Shown here in pieces: positions 54,755-63,317 of a stretch of DNA of 64,000 nt; position 1 is the first letter of the stretch, and every line of letters starts with the position of its first letter. The notes below the pieces were generated by a model that saw nothing but the letters and a program-made list of their open reading frames with translations, was not told the DNA's origin and searched no databases. This DNA comes from BOG-933 sp037132135 (GTDB lineage Bacteria; Pseudomonadota; Alphaproteobacteria; Azospirillales; Azospirillaceae), in contig JBAXPR010000001.1 in NCBI GenBank assembly GCA_037132135.1, forward strand, positions 54,145 through 118,144. Reading direction: 5' to 3'. The translations under genes were made by a program, and so were the position numbers.

Positions 54755-57453
54755 GCTGCACCTTTATGCGCGGAAAGGGTCTGCGACAGGGTATAAAGAA
54801 GCGCATCCCGATCGAACTTGGCGACGTAGTCGTCGAACCCGGCGGCCCGGCCACGGTCGAGATCGCGCGGCGAGGCATGGCTGGACAGCGCCACCAGCGG
54901 CACATCCTGCCAGCGGCTGCCGTTGCGCACCGCGGCGGCGAACTCGAGACCGGTCATCCCCGGCATCTCGATGTCGCTGACAATGACGTCGAAGGTTTCG
55001 CCCGCCTCGCACAGGTTGAGGGCCTCGGTGGCGCTGGGCACGGTGGTGACGCTGTACCCCGCCACCGACAGCAGCGGCGTCAGGAGGTTGCGGAAGAACG
55101 GGCTGTCGTCAACCAGCAGCACCCGGTGGACCCGGTCCTCCTCGAACGCCTCGGTCCCCGACGAGCCGAACCAGTCCTTGTAGGCCTGGGTCAGGTAGAA
55201 GCCGGCGTCAAGCACGTCGGTGGCCTTGCCGGCGATGATCGCGCTGCCCATGTAGCCGGGCCGCTCGGCCGCCAGTTGCACCTGCAGCTTCTCTTCGACG
55301 ATGTCGAGGATTTCATCGACGATCAGCCCCATCGAGCGGTCGCCGTCGGCGAACACCAGCACCGGTTGCCGGCCCTCGCTGGCCTGGGTGAAGCAGGGGT
55401 CGATCGGTACCAGCGGCATCAGCTTGCCGCGGTACTGCACCACCGGCTGGCCGTTCGAGAGTTCGATCGACGCCATGTCGACATCTTCGAGCCGGGCGAC
55501 CAGCGACAGCGGCACCGCCTTGGGTGCGCCGCCCCCGGCCATGAACAGCAGCAGCGCCATTTTTTCGTCCTGGCGCGCGGTTTGCACCGCGGTCGCCTCG
55601 CTGCTGCGGCTCTCGCCGAGCGTGATGTTGCCGCTGCCCGACGCGATGCCGTTGGGGTCAAGGATCATGATGACGCTGCCGTCACCAAGGATGGTGTTGC
55701 CCGAGAACATCTCGATATGGCGCAGGATCGGCGCCACCGGCTTGACCACGATTTCCTCGGTGTCGAACACCCGGTCAACCATGATGCCGAAGGTATAGGT
55801 GCCCACCTGGGTCACGACGATGAAGGTCTCGTCGTCGTTGTGGCCCTCGATCTGCTCCAGCTTCAGCAGGGTCTGGAGAGAGACCAGCGGCAGCAGCCGG
55901 TTGCGCAGCCGCAGCACCGGCGTGCCCTTCAGGCGCTCGATGGTGTGCTCGCTGTCGGTCGCCGCCCGCACCAGTTCGACAACGCTGATCTGCGGGATGG
56001 CGAAGCGCTCGCCGGCACACTCGACGATCAGGGCCGAGACAATGGCCAAGGTCAGCGGAATCTTGATGATGAAGGTCGAGCCGCGGCCCTTGGACGACTT
56101 GATCTCGATCGTGCCGCCGATCTTCTCGATGTTGGTCTTGACCACGTCCATGCCGACGCCGCGGCCGGACACGCTGGTAACCTTGGCCGCGGTCGAGAAG
56201 CCCGGCTTCATGATGAACTGCTGGATCTGCTGATCCGTCATCGCCGCGATCTCGCTCTCGGTGGCGAGACCGTTCTGCACCGCTTTGCGCTTGATCCCCT
56301 CGAGGTCGAGGCCGCGCCCGTCATCGGAAATCTCGATGATGATGTGGCCGCCCTCGTGGTAGGCATTGAGGGTGACGCGGCCGGTTTCCGGCTTGCCCGA
56401 GCGGAGACGATCGGCCCCGGTCTCCAGACCATGGTCAGCCGAGTTGCGCACCATGTGGGTGAGCGGATCCTTGATCAGCTCCAGCACCTGACGGTCAAGC
56501 TCCGTATCGGCGCCGAGCATCTGGAGATCAATCTTCTTGCCCAGTTCGTGCGCCAGATCGCGCACCAGCCGGGGCAGCTTGGCCCAGGCGTTGCCGATCG
56601 GCTGCATCCGGGTTTTCATCACGCCTTCCTGCAATTCGGAAGTCACGTGATTGAGCCGCTGCAGCGGGGCCGCGAACTCGCTGTCCTTCTGACTGCGCAA
56701 AATCTGCAGCAGCTGGTTGCGGGTCAGCACCAGTTCGCTGACCATGGTCATCAGGTTTTCGAGCAGATCGACGTTGACCCGGATGGTCTGGGCCGCCACC
56801 ACCGATTCCTTGCTTGCGGACTCCCGCGGGTCTTCGCCGCTGTCGCGCACCGGCGGCGGTTCGGGCGCCGGCGGTTCCGCCACCACCACATCGCGCTTGG
56901 GCGGCGGCGCCGGTTTGGCGGCGGCCGGCGGCGGCGCGGCGGCGGCCGGGGCGGCCTTGACCGGCTCGAAATCGATGTCGAAATCGGGCTGGGGCGGCAT
57001 TTCCCGCTCCGCGGCCTTTGCGGCCGGCTTGGGCGGGGCCTTGGGCGGCGGTGGCGAGCCCGAAGCCGACACCTCCTTGCCCTCTTCGACCTCGTGCAGC
57101 AGGGCGATCAGCGCACTGTCGTCACCGGGGGGTTCGGCCTCGGTGGCTTCCAGCACCGCCAGGATGCCCTTGATGGTGTCGAGGGAGCGCAGGATCACCG
57201 ACACCGCGCCCGGGGTGATGTGCAGCGTGCCATCGCGGAACTTGCCCAGCACGTTTTCGGAGGCGTGGGCCACCGCCTCCAGCCGGGGCAGACCGAGGAA
57301 GCCGCAGGTCCCCTTGATGGTGTGAACCAACCGGAAGATGTTGCTCAACAGTTCGGGATTATTCGGATTCTGTTCCAGACGCACCAGCTCCACGTCGAGG
57401 ACCGACAGGTTCTCGGCGGTCTCGGTCAGAAATTCGCTGAGCAAATCATCCAT
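54751..57453 (-). CDS. cheA: Chemotaxis histidine kinase CheA with C-terminal receiver
   Basis: A 900-residue hybrid CheA. Hpt domain at the N-terminus with phosphoacceptor His44 (VHTIKGTC), then a Pro/Ala/Lys-rich linker (about 125-215) where the usual P2 domain is absent, the dimerisation domain, the ATPase domain with N-box HMVRNSADHG, G1-type SDDGRGLD and SVSGRGVGMDVV, a first CheW-like domain, a second CheW-like segment (about 630-740), and a receiver domain (about 775-900) with Asp827 (VIVSDIEMPG). The receiver may act as a phosphate sink or adaptor. The start MDDLLSEFL follows a weak GGGAAC site. It is the first gene of cheA-cheW-cheY-cheB-cheR. Confidence 0.95.
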   Translation of the reverse strand: MDDLLSEFLTETAENLSVLDVELVRLEQNPNNPELLSNIFRLVHTIKGTCGFLGLPRLEAVAHASENVLGKFRDGTLHITPGAVSVILRSLDTIKGILAVLEATEAEPPGDDSALIALLHEVEEGKEVSASGSPPPPKAPPKPAAKAAEREMPPQPDFDIDFEPVKAAPAAAAPPPAAAKPAPPPKRDVVVAEPPAPEPPPVRDSGEDPRESASKESVVAAQTIRVNVDLLENLMTMVSELVLTRNQLLQILRSQKDSEFAAPLQRLNHVTSELQEGVMKTRMQPIGNAWAKLPRLVRDLAHELGKKIDLQMLGADTELDRQVLELIKDPLTHMVRNSADHGLETGADRLRSGKPETGRVTLNAYHEGGHIIIEISDDGRGLDLEGIKRKAVQNGLATESEIAAMTDQQIQQFIMKPGFSTAAKVTSVSGRGVGMDVVKTNIEKIGGTIEIKSSKGRGSTFIIKIPLTLAIVSALIVECAGERFAIPQISVVELVRAATDSEHTIERLKGTPVLRLRNRLLPLVSLQTLLKLEQIEGHNDDETFIVVTQVGTYTFGIMVDRVFDTEEIVVKPVAPILRHIEMFSGNTILGDGSVIMILDPNGIASGSGNITLGESRSSEATAVQTARQDEKMALLLFMAGGGAPKAVPLSLVARLEDVDMASIELSNGQPVVQYRGKLMPLVPIDPCFTQASEGRQPVLVFADGDRSMGLIVDEILDIVEEKLQVQLAAERPGYMGSAIIAGKATDVLDAGFYLTQAYKDWFGSSGTEAFEEDRVHRVLLVDDSPFFRNLLTPLLSVAGYSVTTVPSATEALNLCEAGETFDVIVSDIEMPGMTGLEFAAAVRNGSRWQDVPLVALSSHASPRDLDRGRAAGFDDYVAKFDRDALLYTLSQTLSAHKGAA

Positions 57454-57816
57454 GTCGCCGTTCCCAAAATGTTGTTGCCGTCACGGCCCGGGCCGCATCG
57501 ATGAAGCACAGGCCGGACCGTTCTCCCCAGCTCCCCGCCGCGAACCCGAAGCCGTAATCCCGCCAACCGGTTCGTCGCTAAAACGTCATTCGATGGCTTG
57601 GTTTCCGGCAATGGTTTCCTGCCGTTCGCGCTATACCCTGAAGTTCCGACGGCACGGTCGTCGGCCAGCGCCCCATAATTCCAGAATATCGATCCGCAAT
57701 CAAATACTGTTTCGGGTATGGTTCCGTTTCAGGCCGCTCCGGGTCCGAAGCGCCCGTGCCGCCAGCGCGGCGCCAAGTGATGTCATCCGATCAAAAGCCA
57801 TGGAAAGGGGGACACC
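57454..57816. other. Intergenic region upstream of cheA, 363 bp
   Basis: No convincing gene. The right part (about 57670-57780) is AT-richer and may hold the cheA promoter and that of the small gene on the other strand. I looked for a FliA-type GCCGATAA box as found before the chemoreceptor and did not see one. Confidence 0.45.
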
Positions 57817-57993
57817 ATGACCGACGAGCACCTCGCCAGCGCGGTTCGTGAGGCGGTGGCACGCCTGAACGAAACCCTGGCCGAAGCCGCCCGGGCCGGC
57901 CCCGCGGTCACGCTCCGCACCACCGCCCACCAGAGCGCCATCGCAGGGGTCGAGCATCGGGTCACCAAGGTCCGCATCCTCAAGCAGCTCTGA
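57817..57993 (+). CDS. Small protein, 58 aa
   Basis: ATG 57817 follows AAAGGGGG with six bases of spacing and runs to TGA 57991-57993. The product (MTDEHLASAVREAVARLNETL...) is an amphipathic helix of about 30 residues followed by a beta-type Val/Thr/Arg part ending in KVRILKQL. It has no signal peptide. It lies between cheA (divergent) and chpT (convergent, 18 bp away). No family is recognised; composition and the ribosome site favour a real gene. Confidence 0.5.
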   Translation: MTDEHLASAVREAVARLNETLAEAARAGPAVTLRTTAHQSAIAGVEHRVTKVRILKQL

Positions 57994-58011
57994 GGCCGGC
58001 GTGGCGCGGCG

Positions 58012-58680
58012 TCACCAGCTCAGGCGCAGATTGAGGGTTTCGGCATCCGGGCTGTCCCAGGTCAGAGTCAGCCCGTAGTGGTCGGCGAATCGGCCCGTCA
58101 CCACCGCATGGATGGTGCGAGGCCCGAGCGCATCCGCCGCCAGCCGACCCGACAGCGCCACGGCCAGTTCCGGCGGCCATTTGACGCCGCGCCCGGCCGC
58201 GGCGACGGCGATGAAGCCGGACTCGGCGTCACCGCCGCCCGAGACCGCGACCGTGCCGCCCTGGGGAATGGCGTCGCTGGCCAGCATCACCAGATTGAGC
58301 GCGGTCTTGGCCACCCCGGGCCGGGAGGCGAGGTCGTCCTCGGGATCACCCGCCGGCCATTTCAGCGTCACCCGGCCGCCACTCAGCCAGTCGGCCGCGG
58401 TATCGCGCAACTCGGTGAAGCTGCGCACGCCCTCGCTGGTCGCCCGGCCATAGGCGAGCCGAAACAGACGCAGCCGTTTGGCGGCATGGCCGGCGCTGTG
58501 GCCGATCAGCTCGAGGGCCTGATCGCCCCCGGCATCGGCCCCGCCCTCCTCGGCGTCGGCAATCAGTTCCAGGCCGTTGCGGATGGCCCCGATCGGTCCG
58601 GCCAGATCATGGCAGATGCGGGAACAGGCCTGCTCCAGCACTTCGATTCCCACAGATCCGCACCGCTCAGCTCCGCTCAT
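58012..58680 (-). CDS. chpT: Histidine phosphotransferase ChpT
   Basis: A 222-residue protein of the ChpT family, which passes phosphate from the hybrid kinase CckA to CtrA and CpdR in Alphaproteobacteria. The dimeric helical hairpin has the phosphorylatable His24 in RICHDLAGPIGAIRNGLEL, and the C-terminal degenerate ATPase-like domain (about 95-222) lacks ATP-binding boxes. It is the last gene of a minus-strand unit with sppA (18 bp upstream) and the methyltransferase. CckA and CtrA are outside the window. Confidence 0.92.
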   Translation of the reverse strand: MSGAERCGSVGIEVLEQACSRICHDLAGPIGAIRNGLELIADAEEGGADAGGDQALELIGHSAGHAAKRLRLFRLAYGRATSEGVRSFTELRDTAADWLSGGRVTLKWPAGDPEDDLASRPGVAKTALNLVMLASDAIPQGGTVAVSGGGDAESGFIAVAAAGRGVKWPPELAVALSGRLAADALGPRTIHAVVTGRFADHYGLTLTWDSPDAETLNLRLSW

Positions 58681-58698
58681 CGAGACTGTCTCCCCCTG

Positions 58699-59583
58699 TC
58701 ATAAGCCATAGCGCGCCCACCAGGACCGCTCCTCGATCGCCGCCAGCACCGCGCCGATCACACCGGCCGGCCCGGCCTCCGAGTCGCGCCGCCGGGCCGC
58801 CGCCACCGCACCAAACGAAAGCTTGCGGGCCAACCAGCCGCGCTCTTCCTCGATTTCGCACAGCTCGACCCTTTTGCCGAAGCGGGCCCGGACGACGGCG
58901 CCGAGTTCGCCAAGGCCGTCGATCAGCCCGAGTTCAAGAGCGCGCCGGCCAAGCCAGACCTCACCCGAAAAAAGGCCGTCCTCGCCGCCCTGATCGCGCA
59001 GCCGGTCGCCGCGCCGCAGCCGGACCATCTCCTTGAAGCTGTCATGGACCTCGGCCTGAATGGCCATCAGGCGCCCGACATCCTCGGGCTGTTCGGGCCG
59101 GAACGGATCGAGCATCATCTTCCGCGCCCCGGTGGTGTGGACCCGGCGCTCGATGCCGTGGCGGGCGATCAGCTCCTGAAAGCCGAAACCGGCGCTGATC
59201 ACGCCGATCGAGCCGATGATCGAGTTGTGATCGGCGAAAATCTCGTCGGCGGCTGAGGCCAGCCAATAGCCGCCCGAGGCCGCGACATCCTCGACAAAGG
59301 CCAGCACCGGCACCTTTTTTTCGTCGGCCAGCTCGCGGATGCGCCGCGCGATCAACGCCGACTGCACCGGCGAGCCCCCGGGCGAATTGATCACCAGAGC
59401 CACCGCCGCCAGCCGCGACGGCTCGAACGCCTGCTCCAGTTGCGCCGCCACCCCGTGCAAAGTCAGTCCGGGCCGCCCGGGGCCGCCGCCGCCGATCACG
59501 CCGGTCAGCCGCACCACGGTCACCCGCGACGAGCGCCGCCACCAGCCAAACAGCCGTCTGCCGATCCAGGATTTCAACGCCAT
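58699..59583 (-). CDS. sppA: Signal peptide peptidase SppA, short form
   Basis: A 294-residue S49 peptidase from ATG 59583. Membrane-associated, it degrades remnant signal peptides. The catalytic Ser lies in VEDVAASGGYWLASAADEIFAD, the general-base Lys in the later TTGARKMMLDPF region, as in the short Gram-positive-type SppA. Preceding strand VALVINSPGGSPVQSALI. There is no strong N-terminal transmembrane helix, only a basic start with Trp residues, so membrane attachment is uncertain. The gene is 22 bp after the methyltransferase fusion gene. Confidence 0.9.
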   Translation of the reverse strand: MALKSWIGRRLFGWWRRSSRVTVVRLTGVIGGGGPGRPGLTLHGVAAQLEQAFEPSRLAAVALVINSPGGSPVQSALIARRIRELADEKKVPVLAFVEDVAASGGYWLASAADEIFADHNSIIGSIGVISAGFGFQELIARHGIERRVHTTGARKMMLDPFRPEQPEDVGRLMAIQAEVHDSFKEMVRLRRGDRLRDQGGEDGLFSGEVWLGRRALELGLIDGLGELGAVVRARFGKRVELCEIEEERGWLARKLSFGAVAAARRRDSEAGPAGVIGAVLAAIEERSWWARYGL

Positions 59584-59605
59584 TGGCCCGCCGTGTTTGC
59601 CATCG

Positions 59606-60547
59606 CTACAGTTCAAGCCCGCATCCATCCCGCAACACTGCCTCGGCCCCCGCGGTGAAGCCGCTGCCGGGTCCGTGCAGGGTCAGGCCCGGCGCCAGCC
59701 GCGCCGGCGACGCCACACCCAGCCGGGCGCTGAGCAGAACCCGCCTGGCCGCCGCCCCGGCCCGCGGCCAGAGCGGAAACACCACCAGCGCTCCGAACTC
59801 CTTATGCAGCAAGGAGATCACTTCGTCCAGCCGGTCGGCCCGGTGAATGAGGGTCAAAGTGCCCTTCGGCCGCAGCATCGCGGCCGCGGCGGCGATCCAG
59901 TCGCCGAGTCCGGCCGTACCCTCGCCGTTGGCCGCCGCCCGCGACGGTTCGGGCGACGGGGTATGGGTGCCGGCCCTCAGATAGGGCGGATTGGCCATCA
60001 CCCGGTCGAAAGAGCCGGGCACGAGGGCGGAGGGCGGGCAGCCGAGATCGCCGGTCACCACCCGCACCCGGGCCTCCAGACCGTTGGCTGCAATATTTTG
60101 GGCCGCCAGCGCCGCCAGCGGCCCCTGCAACTCCAACCCGACCACCGCGACCCCGGGCAGCCGGGCCGCCAGACAAAGGGCGGCGGCGCCCACCCCGGTG
60201 CCCAGTTCCAGCACCCGCTCGCCGGGCCGGGCCGCGACCGCCGCCGCCAGCAGCACTGCGTCGATGGCCACCCGATAGCCCCGGCGCGGCTGCCTCAGCA
60301 GGAGCCGGCCACCGAGCAGCTGGTCGCGGCTGAGCCCGGAGTCGGCGGGCGCGGCGACCGCAACCAGCCGCTGCGCCGTCCCGAGGTCGCCATCGGCGAC
60401 CTCGACGCGGTACGGCAGGGCAGCGATGCCGCCCTCCGGCGCCGGGACCGGGGGGTCAAAGACGACAAACCCGAGCCCGGCGCCGGCGAGCCGCGCCGTC
60501 ACCCACGACAGAAGGACCCGATCGGTGGTACGTAGCAATTCCTGCAT
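59606..60547 (-). CDS. DUF2007 - tRNA1(Val) methyltransferase-like fusion
   Basis: A 313-residue protein. Residues 1 to about 65 match DUF2007 (MQELLRTTDRVLLSWVTARLAGAGL, EVADGDLGTAQRLV), a small domain thought to signal or bind metal. The remainder is a methyltransferase of the TrmN6/YfiC type with GYRVAIDAVLLAAAV, SAM motif I VLELGTGVGAAALCLA, and the N6-adenine motif NPPYL. TrmN6 methylates A37 of tRNA1(Val). The fusion is known in this lineage from memory. First gene of the methyltransferase-sppA-chpT unit, divergent from ispB. Confidence 0.85.
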   Translation of the reverse strand: MQELLRTTDRVLLSWVTARLAGAGLGFVVFDPPVPAPEGGIAALPYRVEVADGDLGTAQRLVAVAAPADSGLSRDQLLGGRLLLRQPRRGYRVAIDAVLLAAAVAARPGERVLELGTGVGAAALCLAARLPGVAVVGLELQGPLAALAAQNIAANGLEARVRVVTGDLGCPPSALVPGSFDRVMANPPYLRAGTHTPSPEPSRAAANGEGTAGLGDWIAAAAAMLRPKGTLTLIHRADRLDEVISLLHKEFGALVVFPLWPRAGAAARRVLLSARLGVASPARLAPGLTLHGPGSGFTAGAEAVLRDGCGLEL

Positions 60548-60577
60548 CTGATGCCGTGCCGCATTGAGGCAGCGCGC

Positions 60578-60605
60578 TTGACCGCCGGGGGCGGCTTGTT
60601 ATGCT
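60578..60605 (+). promoter_or_regulatory. Promoter of polyprenyl synthase gene
   Basis: TTGACC (60578-60583) and TATGCT (60600-60605) with a 16-base spacer. The start would be near 60612, about 39 bases before TTG 60651. Confidence 0.6.
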
Positions 60606-60650
60606 TGCGCTGTCGAAGGCTGTCGTCAAAGACCGTTGGTGGAGACCGAC

Positions 60651-61676
60651 TTGGCGGTTGTAACAAATTTGGACCCGAAGCGCCGCAAATCCCAGCAGTC
60701 GCCGCTGGATGCCCTGGCCGATCTGGTCGCCGATGATCTCAAGGCCGTAAACGAGGTCATCATTCAGCGTATGCACTCGTCGGTCGAGCTGATTCCGCAG
60801 CTGGCCAGCTACATCGTCTCGGCCGGCGGCAAGCGCCTGCGGCCGCTGCTTACCCTCGCGGCCGCACGGCTCTGCGGCTACAAGGGCACCAAGCATCTGG
60901 GGCTGGCCGCGGCGGTGGAGTTCATCCATACCGCCACTCTGCTGCACGACGACGTCGTCGACGAGAGCAACCTCCGGCGCGGTCAGGCCTCGGCCAACGA
61001 GATGTTCGGCAACAAGCCGAGCGTGCTGGTCGGCGATTTCCTGTTTTCCCGCGCCTTCCTGCTGATGGTCGATGCCGGGATTTTGGAGGTGTTGCGGATA
61101 CTCTCCAACGCCTCGGCGGTGATCGCCGAGGGCGAGGTGCTCCAGCTCACCACCACCAACGACACCAACACCAGCGAGCAGTCCTATCTCGAGGTGATCC
61201 GCGGCAAGACCGCCGCCCTCTTCGCCGCCGCCTGCCGGCTCAGCGCCGTGGTCGCGGAACGGCCGGAGGCCGAGGCGGTGGCCCTCGACGATTACGGCCT
61301 CAATCTTGGCATCGCCTTCCAGCTGGTCGACGATGTGCTCGACTATTCGGCGCTTCAGGCCCGCCTCGGCAAGACCGTCGGCGACGATTTCCGCGAAGGC
61401 AAGATCACCCTGCCGGTCATTCTCGCCTATCGCCGCGGTGACGACGAGGACCGCGGCTTCTGGCGCCGGGTGATGGAAGACCCCGAGCAGCAGATCGAGG
61501 GCGACCTTGAACGGGCGATCGAGCTGATGGCCAAGCACGCCACCCTGCGCGACACTGTCGACCGCGCCCGCCACTATGGCGCCATCGCCCGCGACGCCCT
61601 CGGCCTGTTCCCCGACAGCGCGGAAAAGCGGGTTTTGCTCGAGGTGATCGATTTCGTGATCGAACGGGAATACTGA
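60651..61676 (+). CDS. ispB: Octaprenyl/decaprenyl diphosphate synthase
   Basis: A 341-residue trans-prenyltransferase making the side chain of ubiquinone. TTG 60651 is chosen because GGAG lies six bases before it; an upstream TTG at 60636 and GTG at 60639 lack that spacing. The two Asp-rich motifs are present: LLHDDVVDES and FQLVDDVLDYS, with GGKRLRPLLTLA and KTAALFAAACRL in between. Chain length cannot be read reliably, but ubiquinone-9 or -10 is usual in this group. It is upstream of tRNA-Pro. Confidence 0.93.
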   Translation: MAVVTNLDPKRRKSQQSPLDALADLVADDLKAVNEVIIQRMHSSVELIPQLASYIVSAGGKRLRPLLTLAAARLCGYKGTKHLGLAAAVEFIHTATLLHDDVVDESNLRRGQASANEMFGNKPSVLVGDFLFSRAFLLMVDAGILEVLRILSNASAVIAEGEVLQLTTTNDTNTSEQSYLEVIRGKTAALFAAACRLSAVVAERPEAEAVALDDYGLNLGIAFQLVDDVLDYSALQARLGKTVGDDFREGKITLPVILAYRRGDDEDRGFWRRVMEDPEQQIEGDLERAIELMAKHATLRDTVDRARHYGAIARDALGLFPDSAEKRVLLEVIDFVIEREY

Positions 61677-61679
61677 CCC

Positions 61680-61708
61680 TTGCAGCGCGGGGCCAAAGCC
61701 GATATATA
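61680..61708 (+). promoter_or_regulatory. Promoter of tRNA-Pro
   Basis: TTGCAG (61680-61685) and TATATA (61703-61708) with a 17-base spacer, directly after the ispB stop; the start would be near 61714, nine bases before the mature tRNA end. Confidence 0.6.
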
Positions 61709-61722
61709 CCCGCCACCGCGGT

Positions 61723-61799
61723 CGGAGAGTAGCTCAGCTTGGTAGAGCACTGCTTTCGGGAGGCAGGGGTCGCAGGTTCGAATCCTGTCTCTCCGACCA
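61723..61799 (+). tRNA. tRNA-Pro (anticodon CGG)
   Basis: A 77-base cloverleaf including CCA: acceptor CGGAGAG pairs with CTCTCCG, D arm GCTC/GAGC, anticodon arm CTGCT-TTCGGGA-GGCAG with anticodon CGG, a short variable loop, and TTCGAAT in the T loop closed by GCAGG/CCTGT. It reads the proline codon CCG. The CCA end is encoded. Its 3' part is a likely attachment site for the integrated element that follows. Confidence 0.95.
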
Positions 61800-61801
61800 A
61801 C

Positions 61802-61836
61802 AAAAAGCCCAGAATCCTTGAGATTCTGGGCTTTTT
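61802..61836 (+). terminator. Intrinsic terminator after tRNA-Pro
   Basis: A perfect 15-base-pair stem (61802-61816 with 61822-61836) with a five-base loop; the outer part gives AAAAA on one side and TTTTT on the other, so it works in both directions. It ends the tRNA transcript three bases after the CCA. Confidence 0.93.
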
Positions 61837-62007
61837 GCTGTCTATGTATGCCCCAAAATGGGGTAGTGAAGGGCTAATGCAGTGCCCTACCCTGCCGAAA
61901 ACCCCTCAAAAAAGCCCAAAGGAATCGGGGATCACTCTTTTGTTGACCTCCCTAATTTAGTGCTGCCTTAATGCAGAAGAAGGAGCACTGCTTTTTTGGG
62001 GGCACCA

Positions 62008-63267
62008 ATGGGCAACAAACCATACCAATTGTTTCGCCGAAAAGGTTCGACGAAATGGTATTGCCGATTTAGTATTCCGGAGCAAGGGCAGTTTCAAAAA
62101 GCCCTTAAAACAGAAGATGAAACCGAGGCCGACAAACTTGCTATGCTGGCCTATATGCGGGCTACGGTTCGTGCTGAACAAGGCCAATCAATTCGGGAGC
62201 GAACGTTCACAGATGTTGCTGGAGAGTTTATAGCGAAGATCGAGAAAGATGTAGCGAATAGAGAAAAGAAAGATATCTTGCTACATGTCGATGTTCCGAC
62301 GATTAAAAGGTATTTTATAGAGTTTTTCAAAAATAAACCAATCGATGCGATCAAGGAAAAAGATATCGCCGCATATATGGAGTGGCGGAAAACATATTGG
62401 GTTTCCGGACCGGGGAAAGATATTAAGACAATAACTTACAAACGTGCAGGCAGACTTGTTTCACGACCGACACCGACAGATCGCACAAACACGTCATACA
62501 GCCGTATTCGTCGTGAGATTGTGTTGCTAAAGCAGATTTTGAAGCAGGCGGTAAATTGGGGCTATCTTCCCGCACAACTTATGCCGGAGATTAAACTTGA
62601 TCGCCCAAAAGACAGCCCAAGGCCGGGGTTTACTATGTCGGAGTTTAATAAACTTCATAAATTGGCGGAAGACAGATTAAGTGGAGTTAAGTTGTTTACG
62701 CAGTTATGGCATGAACGAGTTATGATAATGGCATACATAAAGTTTTCAGCACTTTCGGGAATGCGTCCGGGCGAGGTTTTGAATTTGAATTTTGGAGACA
62801 TTCTTGGGTTTGAAGAGGCAAAGGATGATCACAAGAAAAAGAAGGATATTCGCATAAGGGTATCAAAAGGCAAAACAGGACATCGAACCATTGTAGCAAA
62901 ATATGAAGCAGTCGCATCACTTAAGTTGCTCCGGTCGTTGTGGTATAATCATTTCGATAGAGAGCCTACAGATTTGGACCCCGTGTTTTTCAATAGCGAT
63001 GGAAGCCGAATTAAATCACTAAAGAAGGGACTTAAAGGTTTGTTGGTTGAAGCCGGCTTGGAGAAAGATCATACAGGGGCACGAAGAACGGCATATTCGT
63101 TCCGACATTTTTATATCACGATGCAGTTAATTCACGGAGTTGATATATATTTAGTCGCTAAAAATGCCGGAACGAGTAGCGATATGATCCATAGATTTTA
63201 TGGGCATGTCGAGTTGGAAAAGATGGCAAATGAATTACGCCCCGAGTGGGACAATCCTATGGCGTAA
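62008..63267 (+). CDS. Tyrosine recombinase / phage-type integrase
   Basis: A 419-residue integrase from ATG 62008 (GGGGG just upstream; a TTG at 61996 is an alternative). N-terminal SAM-like core-binding domain (about 60-180) and catalytic domain (about 215-410). Catalytic residues: first Arg in SALSGMRPGEVLNL, the second cluster in YSFRHFYITM, and the Tyr in MIHRFYGHV. A short N-terminal Arg/Lys-rich segment (YQLFRRKGSTKWYCRF) looks like an arm-type DNA-binding part. The gene is AT-rich against the chromosome and lies 172 bp after the tRNA-Pro terminator. It would integrate and excise the element at the tRNA. Confidence 0.92.
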   Translation: MGNKPYQLFRRKGSTKWYCRFSIPEQGQFQKALKTEDETEADKLAMLAYMRATVRAEQGQSIRERTFTDVAGEFIAKIEKDVANREKKDILLHVDVPTIKRYFIEFFKNKPIDAIKEKDIAAYMEWRKTYWVSGPGKDIKTITYKRAGRLVSRPTPTDRTNTSYSRIRREIVLLKQILKQAVNWGYLPAQLMPEIKLDRPKDSPRPGFTMSEFNKLHKLAEDRLSGVKLFTQLWHERVMIMAYIKFSALSGMRPGEVLNLNFGDILGFEEAKDDHKKKKDIRIRVSKGKTGHRTIVAKYEAVASLKLLRSLWYNHFDREPTDLDPVFFNSDGSRIKSLKKGLKGLLVEAGLEKDHTGARRTAYSFRHFYITMQLIHGVDIYLVAKNAGTSSDMIHRFYGHVELEKMANELRPEWDNPMA

Positions 63268-63317
63268 GACGAACACGACGCACAGCAGTTCATCCGGTTG
63301 CGACGGAGTTTACACCG

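Noticed and set aside
61860..61995. A possible promoter for the integrase (TTGACC at about 61940).
   Set aside because: No acceptable -10 box at 16-18 bases; the nearest candidate needs a 19-base spacer.
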